Part shown: positions 30,246-40,859 of the stretch, piece after piece
Numbering within the stretch: the first letter of the stretch is position 1
Layout of the letters: each line of letters starts with the position of its first letter
From: Bretschneidera sinensis
Lineage: Eukaryota > Streptophyta > Magnoliopsida > Brassicales > Akaniaceae
Reading direction: 5' to 3'
Length of the DNA stretch: 64,000 bases
NCBI GenBank assembly: GCA_023935145.1
Contig: CM043700.1
Location: 105,678,400 to 105,742,399 of the forward strand
Translations under genes and position numbers: made by a program
Notes under the pieces: generated by a model
The model's database searches: none
What the model was told of the DNA's origin: nothing
The model's input: only the letters and a program-made list of their open reading frames with translations

Positions 30246-31623
30246 GCAAGAAAGTACTTCATCAAGCTTTTATTTTTCAAGCATGAGTCTAGATATTGTG
30301 CCATTCAATTTTAATATCTTATTCTTTAAGTTTTCATTTTCATCTTTTAGGAAATCTTGAGAAGAGTCATAAAGCAATGATGATAGTTTATCTTTTTCTT
30401 ATTTTAGACTTATCATCTCTTTAGAAAGAGATGACACCTATTTCTTAAGAATAGAGTTCCTAGAATCAAATTTCTTTAATTCTTCATGCATTTCATTTAT
30501 GACTTCTATCAATTCTTCACTGCTACTAACAATGTTATTTTTTGAAGAGGGAGAAGTCGATACCTCATTTTCATCATCAATTGCTATAAGACATAGGTTG
30601 GCAATTTCCTCATGTCTGATCTCTTTATCCGAGAAGTCTTCTTCTTCATCATCACTCCAAGTGGTTGCAATCATAGCGTTTTTCTTGAAGCTCTTGTATG
30701 GTTTTCTTGTAGCTGTACAATCAGCCTTGATGTGATCGAGCTTATTGCATCCATAACACACAAGTGGTTCCCTTTTTGAAGTTGGATCCTTTGTGTATGG
30801 TTTCTTGCTTTTCTTCAAGAATTTGTGAAACTGTTTGGTGATTAAAGACATCTCACCATCTTCTTCGCTACTCTCCACCTCTTCTTCCGTTTCTTTTTCT
30901 TTGTTACTCGTAGAGGCTTTGAGAGTAATCACCTTTTTCTTTTTCTCATCATCATTGACAATGGGATTCATTTCTTTCATCTCATATGTCAATAATGACC
31001 CGAGAAGTGTTTCGACATCAAGTTTGTCGAGATCTTTGGCCTCCTGAATAGCCTTCTTCTTTGGTTTCCAAGTAGGTGGTAGAGAACTTAAGATTTTTCT
31101 CGTTAGTTCAAACTCTTCAATGTTCCTATCAATAAGCTTCAAACCATTAACAATAGTTGTGAAGCGTGAGTGCATTTGAGAAATTGTTTCGTTAGGAGAC
31201 ATTTTAAAAGATTCATATTCGGATACCAGCATATAAATTTTTTATTTTTGAACCTCACTAGTTCCTTCATATGTAGCTAGCAGTTTATCCCAAATCTCCT
31301 TAGCTGAAACACATGCAAAAATTTTATTATATTCAGATATATCTAAAGCACAATGTAAAATACTTGTGGCTCTACTATTGAGAGATATCATTCTACAATC
31401 CTCATCATTAAACTTAGTTTTGAGTTTAGGCTTGTATGATTGTTTCTCTAATAGTGATGTCCTTTGATGGAATTCTAGGTCCTTCCTCAATGACTTTCCA
31501 TAGATTATAATCTTGTCATTCGACAAAGATTTTCATCATGTTTTTCCAATAGTTATAGTTGGAGCCATTGAACATGGGAGGCCTAGTGTATGAGTGTCCC
31601 TCAGAATAGTTATTTGCTGCCAT
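30246..31623 (-). pseudogene. C2 gag
   Basis: The ATG at 31623 begins MAANNYSEGHSYTRPPMFNG, then NYNYWKNMMKIFVE followed by a TGA, a frame change near 31440, RMISLNSRATSILHCALD and EIWDKLLATYEGTSEVQK with a stop. From 31232 it is open: ESFKMSPNETISQMHSRFTTIVNGLKLIDR, LSSLPPTWKPKKKAIQEAKDL, an acidic spacer, a CCHC zinc knuckle CYGCNKLDHIKADC (about 30717-30760) and a long coiled-coil tail with more stops. The tail continues across G1 at 17022. This is the UBN2-type Copia gag that forms virus-like particles. Inactive. Confidence 0.88.
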
Positions 31624-31665
31624 CGGATTTACTCAAGGGTATTAAGCCTAAAATTGAGAACGAGA

Positions 31666-31676
31666 CTCTGATACCA
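31666..31676 (-). other. C2 primer binding site
   Basis: The minus strand reads TGGTATCAGAG, the initiator tRNA-Met site, 2 bp inside the LTR end (TCTACA on the minus strand, TGTAGA at 31679 on the plus strand). Confidence 0.85.
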
Positions 31677-31982
31677 ATTGTAGACTGAGGTTTCAACCAA
31701 AGAGGAGGGGTGAATTGGGTTTTTAAAAACTTTCGCGGATTAAACACAAGTTTATAAAAAAAAAAAAAAAAACAAATAATCAACAAGCATGTAAACAAGT
31801 AATATGCTGTAAATAAAAGAGTTTAAGGAATAGAGGATGCAAACTCAGTTTATAGTGGTTCGGCAATATCGGATTCATTCCGACCCTACATCCACTCTCT
31901 TCAAGGAACCTCCTTGAAGTAATCCACTAAGTAACTTAGTCATGCAACTTCACGGGTGTTGCACAAACCTTACAATCAATCC

Positions 31983-32083
31983 CTTCCTCTCGGAAGCAAA
32001 CCCCTTCCTCTCAGAAGCAAATCCCTTCCTTTTGGAAGCAAAAACCCATTCTTTTCGGAAAAAAAATCCCTTCCTTTCAGAAG
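31983..32083 (-). repeat. CTTCC-N4-GGAAG array in the transcribed part of the C2 LTR
   Basis: Five units of an inverted repeat of the form CTTCCTCTCGGAAG start at 31983, 32004, 32025, 32047 and 32070 (steps 21, 21, 22, 23 bp). Each unit can form a small hairpin. Unlike the U3 array it contains little CpG and the whole 21-bp period is repeated, so simple tandem duplication explains it. Confidence 0.8.
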
Positions 32084-32388
32084 AAAATCCCTTTACAATA
32101 AATACTGTAAAGAAAATAGTAGAGAGACAACAATGGAAGCTTATACAACTGAATAATATCTCTCTTTCTAGGTAAAGCTTGAGGAATGGCTCAACAATAA
32201 ATTTTTCAAAGCTTTTTGAGTATCAATGAGTAAAAACTTGATTAAATGTGTAATCCTCTATTTTGAAATGCTCAATAGAGTGGGTTTATATAGCCTTGAT
32301 GTAATATGCCCGTTTGTAACTGATTTGATACGTTTTGGTAAAATTTGTGCTGAAATTTCGCGTCTCAACGGTCATATTTTTTGAACTA

Positions 32389-32558
32389 CTAATCGACTGG
32401 GTCATGCTTAAAAATCACATTTTTAAGGCCATTGAAGGTACCAGTCGACTGGGTATGACTTACCAGTCGACTAAGGAACTTCTGCCCAAAGTACCAGTCA
32501 ACTGGGTATGACTTACCAATCGACTGGGAAACTTCTACCCAAAGTACCAGTCGATTGG
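32389..32558 (-). repeat. C2 U3 array of CCAGTCGACTGG palindromes
   Basis: Six 12-bp units start at 32389, 32441, 32463, 32494, 32516 and 32547. The steps are 52, 22, 31, 22 and 31 bp. The last five sit in a partly duplicated 53-bp repeat. The array lies about 95 bp upstream of the minus-strand TATA box. It is the same motif as at 12889-13129. Confidence 0.85.
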
Positions 32559-32850
32559 GTTGCTTAATAACCCAGTTTTCATGTTTTGAAGAGATTTTAA
32601 CTTTAAAAACATTTGATTAAAAGGTCATGTTAAAATGCTTTTTCAAAAAGAGCCATTGGACAAGCTAATTACCTGAAGAAGTGAGACTTACAACTTTTTT
32701 TAATACCTTAGACCTATACTAGTTCTTTTGTCTTCACTTGATGTTTGATTCGGGTTGAGTTCTTGCACCTTGATCCTTGGTTGAATGCTCTTATTGCTTA
32801 ATACACTTAGATAGCATCGTTAGTATAATAAGAGTTGTGTTTTGTTATCA

Positions 32851-33026
32851 TTAAAATATAGGTGAGGGTCAAAAACTCCCAATAATCCAACGGTAACATA
32901 GGCATCGGAGAGTGTCTGGAAGCATCACCCTCCTCTCTCTGGTGACCTTTAGATTAATGCCATTTGTTTCGTGTGCACAAATCAAGTGTCCTAGCCTTAT
33001 CACCTAGCGGCAGAATTTCGGCATCA
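32851..33026 (+). repeat. G3 5' LTR, right part (R/U5)
   Basis: Reads GGCATCGGAGAGTGTCTGGA, then a CCCTCCTCTCTCT stretch, then GGCAGAATTTCGGCATCA, the conserved end of Tat LTRs, just before the primer binding site. Together with 10717-11040 it forms one LTR interrupted by C2. Confidence 0.7.
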
Positions 33027-33030
33027 ATAG

Positions 33031-33050
33031 ATTAGTGCCGTATGTGGGAA
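33031..33050 (+). other. G3 primer binding site
   Basis: ATTAGTGCCGTATGTGGGAA follows the LTR end CATCA. It is two or three changes from the ATTGGCGCCGTCTGTGGGAA block found in Tat elements, so it is a decayed version of that site. Confidence 0.7.
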
Positions 33051-33347
33051 ATTTAAATCTCTCATTTTCTTAGAAAAATGAAGAAAAACCATAAGAGCTC
33101 ATTTGTTGCCATACCACCCAAAAAATACCCCAAATGACTCCACTAAAGGCATTGCCGGCACTATAGCCGCACGAACAGGCACCCACAGCGAAAAGTCCTG
33201 TCGCAATTCCCCATTGTCTCCAAACACGCCACCCTTAATTAAAATCCGCATGGATCTCCCGACAAGTAGAGCAGACATGCACAACCTCTTTATCACGAGT
33301 CAGTAGAGAGTGATCTCTAGGAGAACCAAGGGGCATCTTCTAATTCT

Positions 33348-34560
33348 TTGAACTTTCCCGCCCAATTACCAATTTGGCCGTTGAAGTTCGGGGAAGAGCT
33401 CGTCTTCCCTCACTTCCGTCCTCTCGCTGAAAGTCCAGAAGAAAAAATTAACCCAATCATAGAAAGTTCGTCAGCAGCCGTTCTACCACCGAATCCTCTC
33501 ATTTTCGTATTACCGGATCCCAAAATAACGCCACTTCCAAATGGACCCCAGCCACCAAATCTAGGGGTTTATCCCCCTCCAGAAACAACACACACCTGGA
33601 CAAAAGGTTCGAAGAAATGGAGGAGAAGATAAATGAAGCTTTCAAAGGCAGAAACAACAATGCCTTGAATAAGCTAAATACTTAGGATCCACCATTCACC
33701 AAAGAGATCCTTGAGACCTCTCTCCCTTCGAACTTCCGAATGCTACTCATCAAGGCCTACGATGGCTCTACTGACCCTATGGATCACTTGCAACTTTATA
33801 GAACCACCATGATGCTGAACTATCACTCAGACGCGGTCGTATACCGAATCTTTCCTTTAATCCTTGAAAAGGTCGCCAGCACTTGGTATTCACATCTCAA
33901 ACTCGAAAGCATTGGATCCTTTAAGAAGTTCAACTGAGCTTTCATAGCGCACCTCCTTAGCACCAAGGTTCCTCGGAAAACCTCTGAAGCCCTTTTCAGC
34001 ATCATTTAGCAAAATGAAGAAAGATTCTGAGAATCTATCTCACGCTTCAATGCCGCGGCGTGGGAGATCCCTTACTGTGATCCAACTATGCAGATTTTGG
34101 CGTTCAAGAATGAACTTAGGCCCAGAGCCTTTAGTTATAAACTCATACGATGCCCTTCTAAAGATATGAGCGAAATTCTGGCTAAAGCTGAGGAATACAT
34201 GCTTACCGAGGACAACCAACCCTTCCAAAGAGAAAGAGAATGAAGAGCCAAGAAGAAAAGGAAAGACACCAACGAGGTACGAGATGGTGGCCTCCAAAAC
34301 CACTCCACCCCAATGGGAACCGAAACAAGTGGTGTCGATTCCATAGGTACCATGGTCATGGCACCGAGGAGTGCCATGCTCTCAAGTAATAGATCGAATC
34401 TCTTATCAAGAGAAGGTATCTGAAGGGGTTCATCGAGCCCCAACGAACTGAAGAAGATGGAAATTGTTCCAGAAGAAGTCCTAAATGCCCATAAAGATTG
34501 AATGTCGAGCGATCTAAATATGACCATCAAGATCATCGAGCACCTAGGAGAAGTCATAGA
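33348..34560 (+). pseudogene. G3 gag
   Basis: Begins with a Pro-rich N-terminus (about 33348-33630). After a frameshift, the capsid core reads NFRMLLIKAYDGSTDPMDHLQLYRTTM, then YRIFPLILEKVASTWYSHLKLESIGSFKKF, with stops at 33935 and later. It goes on with the AHLLSTKVPRKTSEALFSI and EDNQPFQRERE segments. This is the retrotransposon gag domain of Tat elements. Several stop codons replace expected Trp, Arg or Gln codons. No zinc knuckle can be read with confidence. Confidence 0.8.
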
Positions 34561-35194
34561 CCAAATTAGATGGAATGCGATTGAGAAAATACAGACCTCA
34601 CGATTATAGAAACCATCAAAATATTCTTTGAAGGACCTGCAGTCAGAGGACAGTCAGATTAAGCAAGAAGGACCTATGCCCGATCGATAGCCTCGATCAG
34701 TAGACCCCACAAACGGATTAAGACAAGTCAGATAATATCCTTTACTAATGACAACCTAGAGGGAATACAAGTCCCACATGATAATGCCATAGTAATCTTT
34801 CTCCTCATCATCAATCATAATGTTAGACGGATCCTAGTAGACAACGGAAGCTCGATAGATATTATTTTTTTATGACTCATTCCAGAAGAGGCAATTGAAG
34901 GACAACTAGTTAAAGTTGGTCTCTTATCCTTTATATGGCTTCTTAGGGACACCAGTGTTCGCCGACAGAAGCATAGTTCTCGTAGTTATAACACGAACGA
35001 CCTCGCAGACCACCACTGTGTAGACCACTTTCTTGGTGGTCAAACAACCATTATCGTATAATGTGATCCTCAGCAGAGCGACACTCAATAAGTTAAGAGA
35101 ATTCATATTCATCTATCATATGAAGATGAAGTTCCCCACAGAACATGGAGTAGAAGAAGTCAAATAAAGCCATCAAGTCTCTAGATCCTGCTAT
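34561..35194 (+). pseudogene. G3 protease region
   Basis: VRRILVDNGSSIDII near 34822-34866 is the aspartic protease active-site loop as written in Tat elements (D-N-G-S). The frame differs from gag and RT, so at least two frameshifts lie here. Sequence around 34890-35170 (GTPVFADRSIVLVVI, then NVILSRATLNKLR) fits the C-terminal half of the protease. Inactive. Confidence 0.7.
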
Positions 35195-36337
35195 TTGAAT
35201 TATATCAGAAGAGGGAAGAAGGTCAAAGCCCTGCCTCTTGAAATAAAGGGTTTTCGAGACAAGATCAAAGCTCTACAAGGCCAGTCTATGGAAGAATTAA
35301 TCGCCACTCCACTGTGTGAAGAGGACTCTAAAACCATTCAGATCGGGTCAAATTTCCTAAAAGACCTCAAAGAATCGCTAATTTCCCTTATCCGAAGGAA
35401 CCAAGACCTATTCGCTTGGTCAGCCTTGGACATGCTCAGGATCGATCCTAAGTTCATTGTAAACCAATTGAACATGAATCCAAACCACAAGCCAATCATT
35501 TAGAAGAAGAGATCTTTTGCCTTAGAACGAAAAAGAACCATTAAAATTGAAATGGAAAAGCTTATCGCAACCGATTTCATTCAGGAGAAAGATTACCCAG
35601 AATGGGTCTCAAACGTGGTCATGGTCAAGAAACCCAATGGTAAGTGGAGGATCTGCAATGATTTCATGGATTGAAATTAAGCTTGCCCAAAATACAACTT
35701 TCCTCTCCTGCAGAAAAACTAGATTGTTGACACCACCTTCGGGCACTAACTGTTCAGCTTTTTGATCTCCTGTTCAGGGTATAATTAGATGTTCATGGAT
35801 GAGCCTGATCAAGCTAAAATTACCTTTATCACGGATCAGGGTTTATACTGCTACAAGGTAATGCTTTTTGGACTTTAGAACGTCGGGGCCACCTATCAGA
35901 GACTAGTGAATAAAGTCTTTCAAGAGCTGATCAAGAGAAATATGAAGGTTTATATGGATGACATGTTGGTGAAGAGTATCAAAGACAAGGACCGTGAATT
36001 CGACCTAGAAAAAGCCTTTAGAATACTCTGAAACTATTGGATGAGGCTGAATCTAACTAAATGCATCTTCGGAGTCACCGTCGAAAAGTTCTTGGGTTAC
36101 ATGGTCATGTGGCGAGGGATAGAGGCCAATCCCGAGAAAATCAAGGCCATTTTAGACATGACTCCTCCTTGGACTGTGAAAGAAGTACAAAAACTGACTG
36201 GACGTATAGCGGCATTTAGCTATTTCATGTTAAAATCCCTGGATAAATGTATATCCTTCTTCAAGGCCATCAGGAAGGCCAAGGATTTCACCTGGACCGA
36301 AGATTGTCAGAAAGATTTTGACACATTGAAGGAGTAA
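35195..36337 (+). pseudogene. G3 reverse transcriptase
   Basis: One continuous frame interrupted only by stops. RRNQDLFAWSALDMLRIDP, then EKDYPEWVSNVVMVKKPNGKWRICNDF, ACPKYNFPLL, YCYKVMLFGL, NVGATYQRLVNKVF and the catalytic box VYMDDMLVKS (35951-35978). Then KCIFGVTVEKFLGYMV and VKEVQKLTGRIAAFSYF. Stops fall at places where the family has Gln, Arg, Lys or Leu. The absence of frameshifts makes the alignment easy. It copied element RNA in its day. Confidence 0.88.
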
Positions 36338-36715
36338 CTGAGTTCACCACCACTTCTAACCAAGCCCACCACTGGAGAAGAACTCTTCATTTATCTCTCG
36401 GTGGGCCAGGACGTAGTGGCCTCTGTCCTAATTTGAGAGGACATGGGTGGGCAAAAACTCGTGTATTATATCAGTAGAATTCTCCATGATGCCAAAGTCC
36501 AGTATCTCCCTATCGAGAAGATGGAGCACACTCTCCTAGTCATAGCTCGGAAGCTCCGGCCATATTTCCAAGCGCATACAATTGTTTTCCTAACAGATCA
36601 GCCTCTGAGGCATGTGCTCCATAAATCAGATATCTCAGGAAGAATGGTCAAATGGTCCGTTGAACTCAAGGAATTTGATATCTGGTACAAACCTCGAATA
36701 ACCATCAAAACTTAA
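36338..36715 (+). pseudogene. G3 first RNase H (Gypsy type)
   Basis: Same frame as RT. After LKE and a stop: LFIYLSVGQDVVASVLI, QKLVYYISRILHDAKVQYLPIEKMEHTLLVI with the catalytic Glu position, and TIVFLTDQPLRHVLHKSDISGRMVKWSVEL. The first Asp position reads S (YLSVGQ), the normal state in Tat elements, whose first RNase H is degenerate. Confidence 0.85.
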
Positions 36716-36779
36716 GCCTTAACAAACTTCATAGTAGAGACGACCTTTCCTAAGGCCCCAATCTAAAAGTCCACACCAA

Positions 36780-37170
36780 AAAAAACTGAGCAAGCTCTTA
36801 CCTGGACACTCTATGTGGATAGATCCTCCAATAACACTAGAAGTAGAGTTGAAATCATCCTTATCATTTTCGAGGGGTTCACTGTAAAGTACACTTTGAG
36901 ATTTGGGTTCAAAGCCTCTAACAATGAGGTCGAGTACGAAGCGTTGCTCATCGGGACGAAGCTCGCCAAAGCACTAGCCAACGAAGCCCAAGAAACTTAC
37001 AGTGATTCACAGATGGTGGTAAATTAGATTACTAGAGAATATAAGGCTAGAAGCGCAAAAATTGCTTGGTACCTTGAAAAAGCTCACTAGCTTATGAAAA
37101 CTTTCAAGAGGTTCCAAATAACCCAAGTTCCATGAGTGGAAAATAAAAAGGCCGATGCCCTAGCTTGACT
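36780..37170 (+). pseudogene. G3 second, archaeal-type RNase H (Tat signature)
   Basis: ALTWTLYVDRSSNNTRS gives the first Asp, LRFGFKASNNEVEYEALLIG the Glu and TYSDSQMVVN the second Asp. ADALA closes the domain. This additional RNase H between the first RNase H and integrase is a known mark of Tat elements. Stops lie at 37025, near 37088, 37132 and 37165, without frame change. Confidence 0.88.
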
Positions 37171-38510
37171 TACCTCCTCTTGACAGATTGATCTTACTCA
37201 AGCCATTTATCTTGAGACCCTTTCTGCTCCAAGCATCGATGAGGCACTTGTTCTCCCGATAACCGAAGAAAATACATGGATGGACCCAATCCTCCAATAT
37301 TTGAAAGCTGGCAGACTCCTCGATCAAAAGACTAAAGCTAAAAAGCTTATCTCCTGTGCCTTATGATACCCTCTCATTAATGGACAACTGTACAAAAAGA
37401 GTCTCACTACCCCTTACCTCAAGTGCCTCGGGCTTACCGAAGCAAACTAAGCCTTCTAGGAAGTTCATGAGTGTATACATGGCAGTCATCTCAGAGGCCA
37501 AGCCCTAGCCTTCAAGATACTCCATCACAGATATTATTGGCCTAAAATGCAAGGTGACACAGTAAAAATAGTCCAAAAATGCAAAAACTATTAGCACTAT
37601 ACTTCTATTCCTCATAAACCAGTCAATCTCCTAACCTCGATCACTAGTCCACTTACCTTCTCCATATGGGGAATGGATATCCTCGGCCCTTTCAGCAGAG
37701 CTCCAGGGTAGAGAAAACACCTCATTGTCGCAATTGACTATTTTACCAAGTGGACAGAGGCCGAACCTTTTACCAGTATAATCGACCACCAGGAATGAGG
37801 CTTCGTTTGGAAATCAATAGTGTGTCGGTTTGAAATACCTCAGATACTTGTCATTAACAACAGTAAATGGTTTGATAGTGCTCGATTCAAAGCCTTCTGT
37901 GATGAACTCCACATCGAGTACTGTTTCTCCTCGATGGGTTATCCCCAAGCTAACAGATAGGCTGAGTTGACTAACAAAACTATCCTACAGGGCATCAAGA
38001 ATATGTTGGATGATGTTGACAGACAGTGGGTTAATCACTTACCAAATATCCTCTGGGCTTATCGAACCATTGCCTGAACCCCCACCGAAGAGACTCATTT
38101 TTTTTTATGGCATACAGTTTAGAAGCAGTCATTCCCTTTAAAATTGGAGCACCTTCGCTACAGGTACAGAGCTTCGATGAAGCTGACAACAAGGAAGCAC
38201 TCAAAATGAATGTTGATATAATCGACGAAGCTCGAGATAAAGCCAAAATCAAACTCACCGCCTATCACCAAAGGGTATCTAGGTTTTAAAACTCCTGCTT
38301 TTGAAAGATGACTTTTAGGTTACATGATTTAGTACTATTAAAAAATGAAGTATCTCATCCCCGGGAAGCTAGAAAGTTCCTCCCAAACTGGGAAGGTCCA
38401 TACTACAATCATAGAATTTACCAAGCCAGCAAGTTCAAGCTTGAAGACTTGAGTGGCAAGCATATACCGCGAACTTAAAATGCCAAGAATATCCCCAAAT
38501 TCTACCAATA
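37171..38510 (+). pseudogene. G3 integrase
   Basis: The HHCC module reads HECIHGSHLRGQALAFKI, YYWPKMQGD and KCKNY (Cys pair decayed). Core: WGMDILGPFSRAPG with the first Asp, VINNSKWFDSARF where the second catalytic Asp is Asn, and AELTNKTILQGIKN with the Glu. LWAYRTI and a T-run frameshift at about 38095 follow, then SLEAVIPFKIGAPSLQVQSFDE in the new frame. The C-terminal segment near 38340-38480 (LIPGKLESSSQ) is weakly readable. Inactive. Confidence 0.85.
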
Positions 38511-38865
38511 GTGTGTCTCCAAACTCTCCTTAGAGATTTCGCCTAAGTTTTATCTATTTCGCTAAAGTTACTTATGTAATCACCACCCTATTTATGAAAG
38601 AATATAACAGTCACCAAGTTTACTGCGAATCTCTAAGTCTCCCTTATGTCAAGGTAAAAGCTCAAGGCCTTTACTCCTTAAATTCTCGTATTAGACTTTA
38701 AAAAAGAAAAAATTTGAGAAAAAAGAAAAACAAAAAGGGAAACAAACTTTCTTCATTAACTTGAAAGATTTTTTACATGCAAGAAAGAGCTAGCAGCCTC
38801 AAAATGCATAACATATCAAACAAAACAAAAAAAGTACAAGGCTCTACACATCAGCCTCATCTCCT
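38511..38865 (+). other. G3 spacer between integrase and antisense ORF
   Basis: No gene on either strand. AT-rich with A-runs near 38700-38745 (GAAAAAATTTGAGAAAAAAG). On the minus strand it would be the 3' untranslated region of the antisense ORF. Confidence 0.6.
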
Positions 38866-40857
38866 ACAACATCAACCTCCTCCTCAGAATTGGGAGGTCA
38901 AGTCTGCACCTCCTCCTCCCTATCACACTGACCGGCTTTCGCCAAGGTAGTAGTTTTTTTTTTTTTTTTTTGAAGATGAAAGCTCAAGAAGAGAGAAGTC
39001 AACCTCGCGAAAGAGCTTTTTAGCTCTCTATCTAGCTTTCTTGAACTCGTCGAGGTAGTTTACCCTGAAGCTGTCTTCATCGCTCCTTTGAAGTCCTCAA
39101 ACTTCTTCTAGGCTTCTACTATTTCCTCTGTCGTTTTCTCCGCGGTTTCTTGAGCAACATCCCTCTCTAACTCATCTGCTACCTCTACCTTTACTTTCTC
39201 CTCCTGAGCTAAGCGAATCTCTAACTCTCATTTTTCACTTAAGCTCTAGTCAAGGGAGCTCCATAGCCTCTTGGTAAGGTTGTAACTCTCGGTAAGCTTT
39301 TTTTGGAACTCGACCAACTGCTTGTCAAGGTAAAGACAATGCCAAGACATATTTCCAGTGGCAATGCTTAACTGAAAGGAAAACACAAGTTAGAAATGTT
39401 CGGAGGCAATCAATATAAAAACCAAAAGAAAAAATGATCATACCTGAGAGGTCAAAACCTCTTCTATTGAGACCAAGCTTTCCATAAGCTTTATCCCCAA
39501 CTCTGTGAGGTCCTGATGAGGCATACCCAAGATCAGATGTTCCCGAGCCACCTTGGCATTGGAGAACACGAATTCATTAACCCTTATTCCCCAGTTTAGG
39601 ATTAACACAACAGGAAGGGCCTCTTGAGAAGGAGACAAATGATGAATGAGGAGTTGCTGGTTCTGTGAGACTTGGAGTAGAAGGTGGAGGAGGTAGAGAA
39701 GGGATTAGACCAACTATCTCAATGGGAGTAGAAGAAGACTTCCGAACCTCTAAAGTAACCTTTTTCTTATAGGGTTAACTTGAACTAGCCTTAGCTTCGG
39801 TAAGACGGTTCCTCTCCCTTTTGGCTTTTTTTGCCTCCATTTTTTTCCTTTTTAGTAGCACCCATCTCTATAAAAAAGAAACATATGTATAAGTAAAGAA
39901 AATTAAAGTAGGAAAAAGATAAGGGTTGAACTCAGGGTATACTACTAGCAAGACTCTCCCCACGACCCTGATGGCAAATTCCGATCTTCACTAACTCCTC
40001 ATTATCATAAAGGGTGTCAAAATCTAGGAGAGCACCTACCATATTCTCCATAATGTCCTGCTCTTACCTTAGAAGGTTCTTCTTCTTGCATTTCTCCACG
40101 CAATCCATGCTCTAAGTCAACGGAACTCTGAAACTCCTATTACTCTGAATATAGAAAAAAAATCTCTTCAATTTCTTAATGGAATTGGGTTTGTTCTTCA
40201 ATAACCCATTATTTACCCTAGAGTTAATGACCACACAACCCACTATTTATGCTTATTGATCTGGAAAAAAACCTTAAAGACATTGATGTTCATCAAACCC
40301 TCTACTTTCATGCAAACATATATGAACGCCATCACTAAACATATGGAGTTTTGCATGAGCTGACACAAAGCTATGTCGAAATTGCTCAAAATATGACAGA
40401 AGAAGGGTTAAAGTGGAAATCTAAGTCCCACCTTTAGATGGTGAACATACACACACATCTCGTAAGGGCCTCCCCCCTGAAGGTCATTAGATGCTTATTC
40501 CCCTACCCCAACATTCCTAAGTTCAAACTCCGTAGGGATCCTATATTCAATCCTAAGGGATTGGAGGCTTTCTTCTTTTAAAGTATTAGGTATCGAATTC
40601 ACTCTGAAAGCCTAGTTTGCCCTCTCACACATACCCATATCGTCCCTCAGCTCGGAAAGTACATGGTTACCCGCTGAAGAGGAAAAACCACATTTCCCTT
40701 TGTAAATGACTATAGCAAGGGACTTATCACCACCGAGGACATCCTCCACCTTATTTTCTAGATCATCATTACTCCTACTCTGATAACAAATCCTACTCTC
40801 ACTACTGTCACTATCACTATCATTAACCTTATCAAGGTAATCATCAAAATAAGACAT
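38866..40857 (-). pseudogene. G3 antisense ORF (Tat aORF, PF04195-like)
   Basis: Runs against the direction of pol. The ATG at 40857 begins MSYFDDYLDKVNDSDSDSS. From about 40620 it reads NTLKEESLQSLRIEYRIP, FELRNVGVGE, PYEMCVYVHHLKVGLRFPL and FFCHILSNFDIALCQLMQNS. This resembles the 'putative gypsy type transposon' domain found in antisense ORFs of Tat elements. Downstream is a basic segment (KKEKNGGKKSQK, about 39835) and a Lys/Glu-rich probable coiled coil (39640-38990). A likely 72-nt intron (39443-39372) has GT donor and TTTCCTTTCAG acceptor. Another acceptor (TTTTTTATAG) lies near 39865. Several stops remain, so it is a pseudogene. Function in the family is unknown. Confidence 0.7.
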
Positions 40858-40859
40858 GG

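Larger units (their letters stand above)
11041..32850 (-). mobile_element. C2: large Copia element with downstream accessory ORF, interrupted by G1
   Basis: On the minus strand the order is: 5' LTR (32850-31679), primer site, gag (31623-30246), G1 insertion, gag tail/protease/integrase/RT/RNase H (17022-13270), a palindrome array with TATA box, an accessory ORF (12580-11537) and a 3' non-coding region with a GGGGGAG tract near 11062-11069. Overall layout and gag-pol sequence resemble Copia lineages with an extra ORF in the envelope position. No matching 3' LTR is visible at the left end, so that end is truncated and its exact border is uncertain by some tens of bases. Confidence 0.75.
31679..32850 (-). 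repeat. C2 5' LTR
   Basis: About 1172 bp, from TGTAGACTGAGG (31679, plus strand) to TTATCA (32850). The outer end is inferred from the TG/CA rule because no second LTR is available. A TATA box on the minus strand lies at 32285-32294 (GCTATATAAA). The palindrome array at 32389-32558 is upstream of it, and a 21-bp-step array at 31983-32083 is downstream, in the transcribed part. Confidence 0.75.

Noticed and set aside
31666..31676. TGGTATCAGAG motifs as parts of tRNA genes
   Set aside because: They are primer binding sites beside LTR ends. No cloverleaf or A/B box pair is present.
31942..32175. Open frame with repeated ANPFLSEANPF
   Set aside because: It is a reading of the 21-bp DNA repeat in the C2 LTR and has no start context or conservation.
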